Below are positions 44,739 through 54,366 of a stretch of DNA of 64,000 nt, in pieces. Location: NCBI RefSeq assembly GCF_900129295.1, contig NZ_FQUU01000004.1, forward strand, positions 186,001 to 250,000, read 5' to 3'. The notes below the pieces were generated by a model, which saw only the letters and a list, made by a program, of their open reading frames with translations, was not told where the DNA came from and made no database searches. Origin of the DNA: Flavisolibacter ginsengisoli DSM 18119. GTDB lineage: Bacteria; Bacteroidota; Bacteroidia; Chitinophagales; Chitinophagaceae. The translations under genes and the position numbers were made by a program. Positions within the stretch are counted from its first letter, which is position 1. Each line of letters opens with the position of its first letter.

Positions 44739-47120
44739 TTATTCTGCAGGCAATAAAATATAAAACCGTGCTCCCACCCCTTCTTCACCTTCTGCATAAA
44801 TATATCCTTCATGGCGGTCAACAATCCTTCTGCAAAGGGCTAGACCTAAACCAGTTCCTTCATATTTATCTTTTGAATGAAGTCTGGTAAACGCATTAAA
44901 CATTTTATCAGCATACGCTTGATTAAATCCTATACCATTATCTTCAATTGTAACCAACCAATAAAAATCAAATATTCCATTATGCATTGCAGGTTTTATA
45001 TCCTGGTGAGAGACTTTCTGAGCTGATATTTTTATAATTGCTTCATGATCTGCCTTAGTGAATTTTAATGAATTATTGATCAGGTTATAAAATAATTGAA
45101 AAACTAGCGTTTTGTCTCCCTTTATAGTTGGCAGTTGATCGTATTCCAACCGGGCTTCTTTCTCAATGATTAATAATTCGAGGTCATTGGTTATACCATC
45201 AAGGATGTTATTTAAATTTATTAATTCCTTTTCTGCAATCGTTGAATTCATAACAGAATAGCTCAATATACTATCTATCATATTCACCATCCTCCCGGCA
45301 GAATTTTGAAGTTTATTGATATAAACCCTTGCCTTTTCCGGCAATGTATCCTTAACCTCTAATACAAGGCGATCGCTGAAGGTTCTGATTTTTCTTAATG
45401 GTTCTTTCAGATCATGACTGGCTACATGTGCAAATTGTTGAAGATCCTCATTAGATCTGTTTAACTCAAGGGTTCTTTTTGCAACCAATTCTTCTAATTT
45501 TTCATGCTGAAGTTTTTGATCATGAATATCAGTTCCGGTCCCGAACCATTTTAAAATTTTTCCATCCTCCTCTATAATCGGGACAGCTCGTCCAAGATAC
45601 CACCGGTATTCATTAACACGCATATCTTTTACCCTGTATTCCGCTTCATACATTTCTCCATTTTCAATGGAACCGTACCATTTAGTCAATACAATGCCAA
45701 CATCATCGGGATGCAATACAGGAACCCAGCTGTTCTCAATATTATCCTTATTAGATCCCGTTATTTCATACCAGGCCTTGTTATAATAAATTATTTCCCC
45801 ATCGTTATTGGTAACCCACACAATTTGCGGTATGAAATCAGCCAATTGCTCAAATTCTTCCTTACTTTTCTTTAAATCATCTGTGAATTGCAACAGATCA
45901 TCTTTCATTTTCAATACAGCAGTTCCTAATAGATCTTCAGAACTTCTCGGTGAAAATTTAACATCAAAATTACCTTCACCAATTTTTGAGGCTGCCATGG
46001 CTAGTTCTTTATTTTTTTGATCCACTTTCCACAAGGAAGTAGCAAGTCTTCCAACCGCATCATTGGAAATAAAGGGAATTCTTATATCTGTATTACCATC
46101 TGCCAGTTTCTGTGCAGCAGCACTAAGTTCCTTTAAGGAAATATTAATTATATGCAGAATGTAAAAAACCAGCAAGGCCACCAATGCTGTTATACCAATT
46201 AGATATATGATTGCCTTGTTTTTCTCTCCTGTTTCCACTTTATAAAAGGCCTGAATTTGACTTTCTGCATTATCCAACAAGGACATTTGCAGGTTTCGTA
46301 ATTCATTTAATGAATTATCAGAAACGGTTTTCCAATTTTGATAGGTATAAGAACTGTCCACTTTAAAAGTCGAAAATATTTTTGACAGGTATCCATCAAC
46401 GCGCTGCATGGCTCCATGATCCTTGATTTGATTGAATCTGTCTAATACTTTCTGGTCCGCCTTTACACCTAACTCATTTTCATAACTTTTATATACCTCG
46501 TATGTGCCATAAGTACCCATTAATGTCTCAACCATATATTTGCGCGTATACAAAAGGTTATAAATATTGGCATCAATGATGCTTTGGTAAGTAACCATTT
46601 CAGAAAGTAACTTTTGCGATACTATATCCGAATAAGCCTCCTTTAGATCCTTGTATATAATCGTCGGGTAATTCTGAACCGTATTCAATCTGAATACTGA
46701 ACTTGAAAAAAAATGCATAACCTGGTTTGCATCAAAATGTCCACTGTCTATATATTTTCTGGTACTATCAATTTTTTCAAGAAAAGTATAACTGCGATAA
46801 TGCTTTAAACTGGAATCATTAAACCGGTCTAATTCACTAAGCAATGAATCTGTAACAGGTCTTTGACCAAGCATTTCTTTACGGTCAACCTTTGTAAGTG
46901 CATAATCAAAACTATAGCGTCCTTCTTTTTGTAATTGATCAATTAACCTGGAAATAGTGACTGATTGATGAATTCGGTTAAGATACAATTGGGTTTGCAG
47001 GACATTTCTTGACTTTTCACCATAAAGGTCCAAACTCAAATAGACTATAAATAGTAGTGGTAGTAAGGCAATGCAAAGCAACTTGGCTCTTAAAGACAAT
47101 TTCCGAAAAAAATCGCGCAT
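44739..47120 (-). CDS. Sensor histidine kinase with NIT-like, HAMP and PAS domains
   Basis: A 793-aa membrane kinase. TM1 is near residues 14-30. A helical sensory region follows (about 35-300, including LIDQLQKEGRYSFDYAL), resembling nitrate/nitrite-sensing NIT domains. TM2 lies near 305-325, then a HAMP domain, a PAS/PAC pair (about 425-545), a HisKA domain with the phospho-histidine in VASHDLKEPLRK, and HATPase_c with NLINNSLKFT, DNGIGF and GTGLGLALC. No response regulator is adjacent, so its partner is elsewhere. A -7 box lies 30 bases upstream of the ATG. Confidence 0.9.
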   Translation of the reverse strand: MRDFFRKLSLRAKLLCIALLPLLFIVYLSLDLYGEKSRNVLQTQLYLNRIHQSVTISRLIDQLQKEGRYSFDYALTKVDRKEMLGQRPVTDSLLSELDRFNDSSLKHYRSYTFLEKIDSTRKYIDSGHFDANQVMHFFSSSVFRLNTVQNYPTIIYKDLKEAYSDIVSQKLLSEMVTYQSIIDANIYNLLYTRKYMVETLMGTYGTYEVYKSYENELGVKADQKVLDRFNQIKDHGAMQRVDGYLSKIFSTFKVDSSYTYQNWKTVSDNSLNELRNLQMSLLDNAESQIQAFYKVETGEKNKAIIYLIGITALVALLVFYILHIINISLKELSAAAQKLADGNTDIRIPFISNDAVGRLATSLWKVDQKNKELAMAASKIGEGNFDVKFSPRSSEDLLGTAVLKMKDDLLQFTDDLKKSKEEFEQLADFIPQIVWVTNNDGEIIYYNKAWYEITGSNKDNIENSWVPVLHPDDVGIVLTKWYGSIENGEMYEAEYRVKDMRVNEYRWYLGRAVPIIEEDGKILKWFGTGTDIHDQKLQHEKLEELVAKRTLELNRSNEDLQQFAHVASHDLKEPLRKIRTFSDRLVLEVKDTLPEKARVYINKLQNSAGRMVNMIDSILSYSVMNSTIAEKELINLNNILDGITNDLELLIIEKEARLEYDQLPTIKGDKTLVFQLFYNLINNSLKFTKADHEAIIKISAQKVSHQDIKPAMHNGIFDFYWLVTIEDNGIGFNQAYADKMFNAFTRLHSKDKYEGTGLGLALCRRIVDRHEGYIYAEGEEGVGARFYILLPAE

Positions 47121-47150
47121 GGTATGGGTTAAAAGGTATCTTGTTCAATT

Positions 47151-47158
47151 CAAAAATA
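47151..47158 (-). promoter_or_regulatory. -7 box TATTTTTG for the NIT-type kinase
   Basis: Exact TAnnTTTG on the minus strand, 30 bases upstream of the ATG at 47120. Confidence 0.5.
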
Positions 47159-47442
47159 TAGAATTAAGTTCCTTAAAACTTTGATTATTTAATTCATATT
47201 CATAGTATGAGGTAAAAAATATCTGTTCATTCAATACGAAATTCTATTTACTTTTTCCCAATTCTGGTTGGATAATAGTTGGTCAGATCGTCTGGACGAT
47301 TTATTTGAAAAATGAGGCTTGCATATTGTTTTGGGCATACTTAAAACCGGGTAACATCTGTAAGCTTATCTAATGTATCAGATAAGCAAATGAAAAAAGA
47401 GTATTAAATGCTAATATCTTTACCCTGTAAACATTTTCGGAA

Positions 47443-47640
47443 TTATTCACCGTACTCTTGTTCATCTTCCCCAACTACTAAAGTATGATAACCCGCTTTT
47501 GCAAGCTCAATATCTCCCTCCGTAAATTGCCCGGTTAGTGTTAAGTCTATTCTGTTAAAGTGAATGATGTTAGTAGAAACTATAGTTTAAAAATCTATCA
47601 TTTCAATTATGGAAGGGGATTGAAGGGTAATCTGTTTCAT
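47443..47640 (-). pseudogene. Small reading frame interrupted by one stop codon
   Basis: From ATG 47640 the frame reads MKQITLQSPSIIEMIDF, meets TAA at 47587-47589, and continues in the same frame for 47 more sense codons with protein-like content (IDLTLTGQFTEGDIELAKAG, then YHTLVVGEDEQEYGE) to TAA at 47443. It looks like a small gene of about 65 codons broken by one nonsense change. The family is not recognised. Confidence 0.4.
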
Positions 47641-47779
47641 AAAGTAGCCGTCACAGTTAGTGTTGCAAATATATCCATGTTTTCATCTTGGTATTTTTAA
47701 ATTAATCAATTAAGGGTAAGTATGTACATCATTATATCGTGACCTTGTACATTTATAAGTGCTAGATCTCTCCTCACTA

Positions 47780-48045
47780 TTCTCCCTTTTAGTCACTGCT
47801 TCTTCCCAAAAAACTGCCCCCGTAAAAAATATCTGTCCCACTTAAAAACCAGAAACAAAAAACTATTCAATAAATATAAACTACAAACTGCCCTCAATGC
47901 CAAAGCTTCAGCGTAGGCGGATTGACTCAAGACAACCGACTCCAGACTCATTACTCCCTTATCCGCCGTAGCTTCAGCGAAGGAGGATTGTTCGTCTCTT
48001 CTTCGGTCCCTGTTCTCCTCGTCTGCCATAGCTTCAGTGTTGAAT
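47780..48045. repeat. Dispersed intergenic repeat, cluster B
   Basis: It shares modules with clusters A and C: CCCTTTTAGTCACT, a tail with ACTGCCCCCGTAAAAAAT and AACCAGAAACAAAA, three AGCTTCAGCG palindrome copies (near 47904, 47970 and 48030), and CCGACTCCAGACTCATTACTCC. The 110-codon minus frame across it (SFAEATADK) is an artefact of the repeat. Confidence 0.75.
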
Positions 48046-48359
48046 ACAATAATATGCGTGCAAACTCTATCGTAAAACCCAAAATCACTAAATAATGTCA
48101 ATATTATCCTATTTGATCTATACATTCAAGCATCTTTTCGTAACACAAGTACTTATCAAAGAACTTAGGATACACATCGCTTCAACTATACTTTAATACG
48201 TATAAACACTAATTTTTATAAAAAAATAGTTCATCAGCTCGTTATAGAAAAGATAATTTTAATTGACTGGACTTAAATTACAGGCCAGAATCCTTGGGGC
48301 TGTGCTCCATAATGAAAACTATTTAATCAGCTAACTTATCCATCAAAAGATCTATCCTC

Positions 48360-50942
48360 ATGAAGCCAATCAATATTTTGCATATTGAAGACGATGAAGA
48401 AGACGTGGCGCTTGTAAAATTAATTTTGAATAAAGCCGGGATTTCATTTACACAAACTGTAATTTCTAATAAGCAAAGCCTGTTACAGGCTTTACAGGAA
48501 AACCTCCCTGATATTATTTTATCCGATCATTCACTACCTGCTTTTAATTCATTGGAAGCTCTTAAACTTGTCAGGCAGAAAAGCATACATCTTCCCTTTA
48601 TCCTGGTTACGGGAAATACCTCTGAGGAGTTTGCTGTCAGTCTCATTAAGGCAGGAGCTGATGATTATATACTGAAAGACAGGATGGAAAGGCTTCCTTC
48701 AGCTTTATGGAAAGCATTGGAAAAAGTTGAATTAACTTTTTCTAAGATTAAACTCCAGGAAGAAGCTGCACAAAAAATTCGTGTAAGCGAAGCAAAATAC
48801 CGGTCCTTCTTTGAAAGCAGCATGGACGGTATGCTGCTAACAATAACCGACGGACAGATTCTTGCTGCAAACCCTGCAGCCTGCGCCCTTTTTCAAATGA
48901 CTGAGGAAGAAATCTGTGCTGCAGGAAGATTAGCTCTGGTGGATCTGTCTGATCCAAACGTCATGAAACTTATAGAGGAACGCCGGCGCACCGGGCGGGC
49001 ACAGGGAGAGGTCACTTTTATTAGAAAAGATGGCAAGAAGTTCATGGCAGAAATCACTTCCGCTATTATAAAAGATGCTTTTGGACAGGAAAGAACTTCA
49101 ATGATTTTTAGGGATATAACTGAGCGTAAAAAAACAGAGCAAAGGCTTATTGATACTAGTAAAATATTACGGCAAACATTAGATGTTCACGAAAAAATAA
49201 TGAAATCATCGTTAGATGTGATTTGTTCTATTGACGAAGAAGGCAAATTTGTTAACGTAAGTGCAGCCTGCGAAGAGATATGGGGTTATACCTCACTTGA
49301 ACTTTATGGAAAGCCCTATTTGAATTTAGTAGTTGAGGAAGATGTCGAAATCACCATGAAATCAGCAAGGTCCATCATGAATGGAATAGTGGCTACCAAC
49401 TTTGAAAACAGGTATATACATAAAGATGGGAGCATAGTGCCTATGTTGTGGTCTGGCAGGTGGGATGAGAATGATAAATTAATGTATTGCATAGCAAAAG
49501 ACATCACTGATAAAAAGAGACTGGAAAAAGCGTTCACAATTGAACGGCAGCGATTTTTAGATCTGTATTTACAAGCCCCATCCTGCATGGGAATTTTAAA
49601 AGGGTCAGACTATGTGTACGAAATGGCAAATCCGCTTTATTTACAATTAATTGATAAAAAAGATATCATTGGCAAAACGGTAAAAGAAGTTTTGCCGGAA
49701 CTTGCGGACCAGGGAATTTTTGAATTGTTAGATTCCGTTTATCAAACCGGAAAAACCTTCTTTGCTAACGAAATGCTTATAAAATTTGATTTCTATGGTA
49801 CTGGAGAATTGGTAGACCGGTATCTGAATTTCATTTACCAGGCACATAGAAATGGAGAGGGTCAAATTGATGGTATTTTTTTCTTTGTAATAGATGTAAC
49901 TGAGCAGGTATTATCACGCCATAAAATAGAGGTAAGCGAAAGAAAATTCAGACAGATAGTAGAAACAGCTCAAGAAGGCATATGGATGATAGATGAACAC
50001 AATAAAACCACTTTTGTAAATAAACGAATGTGCGAAATATTGGAATATGAAGAAGAGGAAATGCTGGGCAAAACAAATCTATTTTTTAAAGAAGAAGACG
50101 AACAAGAGGTTGCTTTACAACAGATAGAACGGAGAAAAAAAGGAATAAGTGAAACTGAGGAATCAAGGTTTGTTACCAAAAGCGGAAGAAAAATTTGTAC
50201 CCAACTATCTACCAATGCTATCATTGACAAAGATGGAACGTACAAGGGTGCATTGGCAATGGTAAATGATATAACTGAAAAAAAAGAATTGGAACTTCAG
50301 CTATTTAATGAACAAATAAACCGGCAAAAGCAAATAACAAGAGCCGCCCTCGAAGCCCAGGAAAACGAAAGGAATTATTTAGGAGGTGAGTTGCATGATA
50401 ACATCAATCAAATTCTAGCTGCAGTTACGCTTCAGCTTACATTCTGTTATGAGAACTTTGGCAGCGAAAAACAAATGCTAAATAATGCCAAACAAAACGT
50501 GGAATTAGCGATGTCGGAAATACGGAACCTATCACACAAGTTAGTTACACATCGTTTTGGAGAAGAGTTATTGGTTCCAATGATAAACAACTTGATACTA
50601 CAACTATTTGCACCTGGAATGGTAAAAATGGACTTTTCAAAGTTTGATGAAAATATAGCCACTGAAATTAAATTAACCCTCTACCGGATAATACAGGAGC
50701 ACTTGAATAATATTATAAAACATGCAATGGCGCAACATATATATATATCTATTTGTAGTAATGACATAGCTACCTGTGTTCTAATGGAAGATGATGGAGT
50801 TGGATTTAATCTTAACCAATACAGAAACGGTGTTGGGATAACCAATATTTATAATCGGGTAGAATCTTATAATGGAACAGTTGCTATTAATACTGAACCG
50901 GGGAAGGGATGTAAACTAAAAGTTGTTTTACCCATTTGCTAA
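48360..50942 (+). CDS. Receiver/multi-PAS hybrid sensor kinase (HisKA_3-like)
   Basis: An 860-aa cytoplasmic protein without membrane segments. A receiver domain (about residues 4-120, phospho-acceptor aspartate in LSDHSLPAF) is followed by four PAS domains (about 145-255, 277-392, 400-520 and 528-650). The dimerisation/phospho-acceptor helix has histidine in GGELHDNINQIL near residue 677. A HATPase_c domain ends the protein (VGFNLNQYRNGVGITNIYNR, GKGCKL). The NarL-partner type of kinase is indicated. The N-terminal receiver implies control by another kinase. No regulator gene is adjacent. Confidence 0.9.
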   Translation: MKPINILHIEDDEEDVALVKLILNKAGISFTQTVISNKQSLLQALQENLPDIILSDHSLPAFNSLEALKLVRQKSIHLPFILVTGNTSEEFAVSLIKAGADDYILKDRMERLPSALWKALEKVELTFSKIKLQEEAAQKIRVSEAKYRSFFESSMDGMLLTITDGQILAANPAACALFQMTEEEICAAGRLALVDLSDPNVMKLIEERRRTGRAQGEVTFIRKDGKKFMAEITSAIIKDAFGQERTSMIFRDITERKKTEQRLIDTSKILRQTLDVHEKIMKSSLDVICSIDEEGKFVNVSAACEEIWGYTSLELYGKPYLNLVVEEDVEITMKSARSIMNGIVATNFENRYIHKDGSIVPMLWSGRWDENDKLMYCIAKDITDKKRLEKAFTIERQRFLDLYLQAPSCMGILKGSDYVYEMANPLYLQLIDKKDIIGKTVKEVLPELADQGIFELLDSVYQTGKTFFANEMLIKFDFYGTGELVDRYLNFIYQAHRNGEGQIDGIFFFVIDVTEQVLSRHKIEVSERKFRQIVETAQEGIWMIDEHNKTTFVNKRMCEILEYEEEEMLGKTNLFFKEEDEQEVALQQIERRKKGISETEESRFVTKSGRKICTQLSTNAIIDKDGTYKGALAMVNDITEKKELELQLFNEQINRQKQITRAALEAQENERNYLGGELHDNINQILAAVTLQLTFCYENFGSEKQMLNNAKQNVELAMSEIRNLSHKLVTHRFGEELLVPMINNLILQLFAPGMVKMDFSKFDENIATEIKLTLYRIIQEHLNNIIKHAMAQHIYISICSNDIATCVLMEDDGVGFNLNQYRNGVGITNIYNRVESYNGTVAINTEPGKGCKLKVVLPIC

Positions 50943-51188
50943 ACCACATTGAGCAATACAAATTCTGATTCTTAAAGCATTTTGCATCCTATTTACGTAG
51001 CCTGTCTCGTTTTGGCAATCCCTGGATAGAATTCTTAGTAAGAAATGCTTAAACTGGCAGAGCAAAAGCATCTCATATGGCATTTAGGTAATTTTTTTTC
51101 GTTTGTGATATGGAAGAAAAGGGAGCAACTGAGCGCGAGCACTTTTGCTAGCTATTATCTTTTACCTCACTCCTATATTGTTGCTAAC

Positions 51189-54100
51189 TCATTTTTTCAC
51201 CCGGTAAGATAATTTCTTCATTTTCGCCTTCAAAACATCTATTTCCATAAGTAGTTTTTTCTGATATCTAATCAACCGCTGATGCTCTATTTTGAGTATA
51301 GTAAGCCGTTGTTGAACGAGCTGCTCTTTTTGAAATAATTGTAAAGCTTTCTTCCTAATCGCAGGATGTGCAAGTGAGCGTAACGAAGAATGAAAAGATT
51401 TCATTTTTTGGCTTTGAAGAAAACTGTTTTTAGTAGAAAATTGGCGCAAAGGCCTAGTTGCCTCTTTTTCTGTTTTTTCGGTACGGTTTACTTTGCCGCC
51501 TGTGTCCATGAGTAAATGATCTGCCAGTTCTGGCTGTTTTGCGATAATTGGTGGCTCATTATGTTGCTCTGCCAGAGAATTTAATAAACCATTGCTGACT
51601 TGCTGTTCTGCTATTGGTTGACTGCTCTTTTTTAAATTGACAAAGGATAGTTTTGCCTTTTCGTTCTGTCGATATTCAACAATGTTTTGGTCCATCTCCT
51701 TTTTATCAAGTGAATGCAGAACAAACCTGAAGCCATCTGATACCACACCATCTTCACTGCCTGCAATTTGAAAAGATAGAGTGGCAGGCATAGATGAAAA
51801 ATTCAACTTATACAACTGTGCAGAATCAATCCGGGCTATATACTTACCTGGTAAAAGACCAAGATAATTGAAATAGCCATCGCTTTCCGTCATGGTTTGA
51901 GCAGCCAGTTGGCCAATGCTGTCATAAATGTTCACCAGAATCCGAGAGATACCCCTCTCCCCTATATGGTTTTCAAAGAAAACCATTCCCGAAGCTTCGC
52001 CTACAACAGTCACAGGCACTTCTAAGCGTTTAAAAATATTGGGTTCCATAACTACGCTTATTTTTTTGTTCTTTATCTGCCAGGCAATATTACCCAAACT
52101 CTTTTCATCCAATTCCACGAGGTAATTGTTATATGGCTCCAGGTCGGCAATGCGGACTACATCCTCCTCTTTGGTGGATAGCACACGGCCACCATTGATA
52201 TGAATCTTTAGACCGCGAATACCAGGTTCATGCTGATCTCTTTTGCCATTGCCGTTGAGGTCCAGGAAAGGAGCAATCACAAGGTTGCCTCTGCCGTAAT
52301 GGCTCTGCCTGCTATGTGTTGCATAACCAGATTGTGCATCACACAATAGGCTGCCACCTGCCCATTGAACCAGGGAGGAGGTTTTGTTGCTCAGCACGGC
52401 GGAAAATGCTGTTCTAAGGAATGAAAAGTTATAATGTAGACCAAGGTTTATGGTAGTCAAATGCATTGAAAAATCTCTGGCAAAAGAAAGGTTGATCACG
52501 CCTTGATTGCGAAGCTGCTTTTCTGTTTCGAACTTTGCAGCAATGAAATTACTGCGGTTGTAGTTGTATTGGAACTGCGGTCGAATCAAAAATCCATGAC
52601 GAAAAAGATAGGCCAAGGCAAGGTTGCTGTATATTGATGACCCGGATAATCTATTAATTGATGCTGAAGTTGTAAGATTGGCATTGAATCGCGAAAATGA
52701 TGATGACAGGGTAAGTTCTGCACTGGTAAATTTTGCTTTTGTAATATCGCTGTACCTTACTTTCACCAGGGAATCATAATCAATAGTTGGTGTTACTACC
52801 TGCCTGAAAGCAAGTTTTGACAACAAATGGAATTTTAGTTTTTGTATTGGCAGGGAAACAGATGCTCTACGTTCTTCCAGGATATTTGTCAAAACAGCAC
52901 GCTGACCTTTGGTATATCGTTGGTAGTTGAATTCTACCTGGGCCTTAGATCGTAGTTGCCAGGTGAACTGGCTTTTCCATCGAACGTGGTTTGTAAATTC
53001 TGTTGAAAGCAGTGCGGTTTTGGAAAGCCGCACTGTGGTATAAAAAAATGGCATTAGGTTTCCCGTTTTCACAGAGGATAAGTATTCCATTCCCCCACCA
53101 ATAGTGATTCTGTTGGTAAATCCATAATGAAAGTCAGCTTTTGAATAACGACCGTGAAGGCTATCCTGCACCAGGCCTTCGCTAAGGGTATATTCGAAGG
53201 TATTGACCGGAAGAAAGTTGAAAGGAATTTGAATTACTTGTTCACTGGAACGCTCTTCACCTGAAGGTCCAAAGAACTTTAATGTAATTTGCATATTACC
53301 ATAAACCAACGGCACAGGAAAAGAGTAAAAGCCGGCAGCATCGGCTTTTACATAATTCACCAGGACATTATTAACATAAAGTTCCACCATCCAATCCGGT
53401 TGCGTTCGATCACTAATGACATAAGTGCCAAATGACCTGCGGCGATTGGTGGGTGTATTGGTCACCTGAATGCCAATAACCGGTGCATAAATGGAAGCTG
53501 TGGATTGTACAGCAAGGTTGCCAAGTGACACCTGCCTGAACAACTTGAGATTGTTGTTGACAAAACGCCATTTATATTGCTGTTGCTGGCGAGCAAAAAG
53601 GATCTTGTTATCATAGCTTAGTGAAACAAGAGCCTCCCCTCCGGCAAACATTCCTCCCACTTGCAAATTGATTCGTATGGCCGAAGCTTCTGATTGGGCT
53701 TTGGAATGCAATATGTTCCAGTCGGCAGTGCCTAAACGAAAAAAAGGATAGTCACGTTTGACTGACGTATCTGGCTTTACTTCCCCTTTTATCATCCTGA
53801 TATTATTGCGCAGGACTTCTTGCCTCAGTTCCCTTAGCAAGGGCAGGTCTAATTTTGTGTTGATAATGACAGCCAGGTTTCTAAACTGGAAATTGCAGTC
53901 CAACCCAAAAACATTTCCAAATACATCAGAACGCAGATAGAGGTTGGTTTCTGTGCGAATCAGTTCCTTATTCTTTAGTGAAAAAGCGGTGCCATTGTAA
54001 ATAATTTCATGTTGAGTATAATTGATCAGAAAACCCGCTTTGGGATCAAGGAGGTAGCCTGTCGCTGAATCCATGTCTGGCGATAGCTGATTGTTGATCT

Positions 54101-54350
54101 TTAAAAAATCAAATAATTCCTTTACAGGTAAGTAAAGAGTCTCTTCTTGCAAAAGAGCAGGCATGTACGCTCCATGGTTTTGCAAGCTGACAAAAACAGA
54201 TAGTTCATCCCCATCATCGTTTGCCTTGCCTGATAAAGGTATTGCAAAAAGAAGAATGAAAATGGTGAAAGCAGTGAAAATTCCCTTCCCTACATCAGGA
54301 AGATCATAACTGCTTTGAAGGATGAACCACCTGACCCTGGTAATAGCCAT
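51189..54350 (-). CDS. Usher-like outer-membrane protein with Ig/SdrD-like domains and basic tail
   Basis: A 1053-aa exported protein (hydrophobic signal at about residues 24-42). Residues about 45-130 resemble an usher N-terminal domain. The region around 310-395 (FGTYVISDRTQPDWMVELYV, then VNYVKADAAGFYSFPVPLVYG and ITLKFFGPSGEERSSEQVIQ) matches the usher pattern of a plug with YxFPVPLxYG and a following barrel with many amphipathic strands. From about 690 there is an SdrD/CNA-B-like segment (FLDLNGNGKRDQHEPGIRG) and near 800-840 a carboxypeptidase-regulatory-like domain. The last roughly 90 residues are a Lys/Arg-rich coiled coil, not seen in classical ushers. It starts 16 bases after the chaperone gene. 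It is proposed to secrete and anchor the DUF4402 subunit. Confidence 0.75.
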   Translation of the reverse strand: MAITRVRWFILQSSYDLPDVGKGIFTAFTIFILLFAIPLSGKANDDGDELSVFVSLQNHGAYMPALLQEETLYLPVKELFDFLKINNQLSPDMDSATGYLLDPKAGFLINYTQHEIIYNGTAFSLKNKELIRTETNLYLRSDVFGNVFGLDCNFQFRNLAVIINTKLDLPLLRELRQEVLRNNIRMIKGEVKPDTSVKRDYPFFRLGTADWNILHSKAQSEASAIRINLQVGGMFAGGEALVSLSYDNKILFARQQQQYKWRFVNNNLKLFRQVSLGNLAVQSTASIYAPVIGIQVTNTPTNRRRSFGTYVISDRTQPDWMVELYVNNVLVNYVKADAAGFYSFPVPLVYGNMQITLKFFGPSGEERSSEQVIQIPFNFLPVNTFEYTLSEGLVQDSLHGRYSKADFHYGFTNRITIGGGMEYLSSVKTGNLMPFFYTTVRLSKTALLSTEFTNHVRWKSQFTWQLRSKAQVEFNYQRYTKGQRAVLTNILEERRASVSLPIQKLKFHLLSKLAFRQVVTPTIDYDSLVKVRYSDITKAKFTSAELTLSSSFSRFNANLTTSASINRLSGSSIYSNLALAYLFRHGFLIRPQFQYNYNRSNFIAAKFETEKQLRNQGVINLSFARDFSMHLTTINLGLHYNFSFLRTAFSAVLSNKTSSLVQWAGGSLLCDAQSGYATHSRQSHYGRGNLVIAPFLDLNGNGKRDQHEPGIRGLKIHINGGRVLSTKEEDVVRIADLEPYNNYLVELDEKSLGNIAWQIKNKKISVVMEPNIFKRLEVPVTVVGEASGMVFFENHIGERGISRILVNIYDSIGQLAAQTMTESDGYFNYLGLLPGKYIARIDSAQLYKLNFSSMPATLSFQIAGSEDGVVSDGFRFVLHSLDKKEMDQNIVEYRQNEKAKLSFVNLKKSSQPIAEQQVSNGLLNSLAEQHNEPPIIAKQPELADHLLMDTGGKVNRTEKTEKEATRPLRQFSTKNSFLQSQKMKSFHSSLRSLAHPAIRKKALQLFQKEQLVQQRLTILKIEHQRLIRYQKKLLMEIDVLKAKMKKLSYRVKK

Positions 54351-54366
54351 TATAATTTAAAGCTGC

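Larger units (their letters stand above)
47159..48359. other. Gene-poor 1.2-kb region
   Basis: It contains the interrupted small frame at 47443-47640, repeat cluster B at 47780-48045, and the leader of the receiver/multi-PAS kinase. Nothing else protein-like was found. Confidence 0.6.

Noticed and set aside
47793-48125. 110-codon minus-strand frame with SFAEATADK
   Set aside because: It coincides with repeat cluster B, has repeat-derived composition, and is explained by the intergenic repeat.
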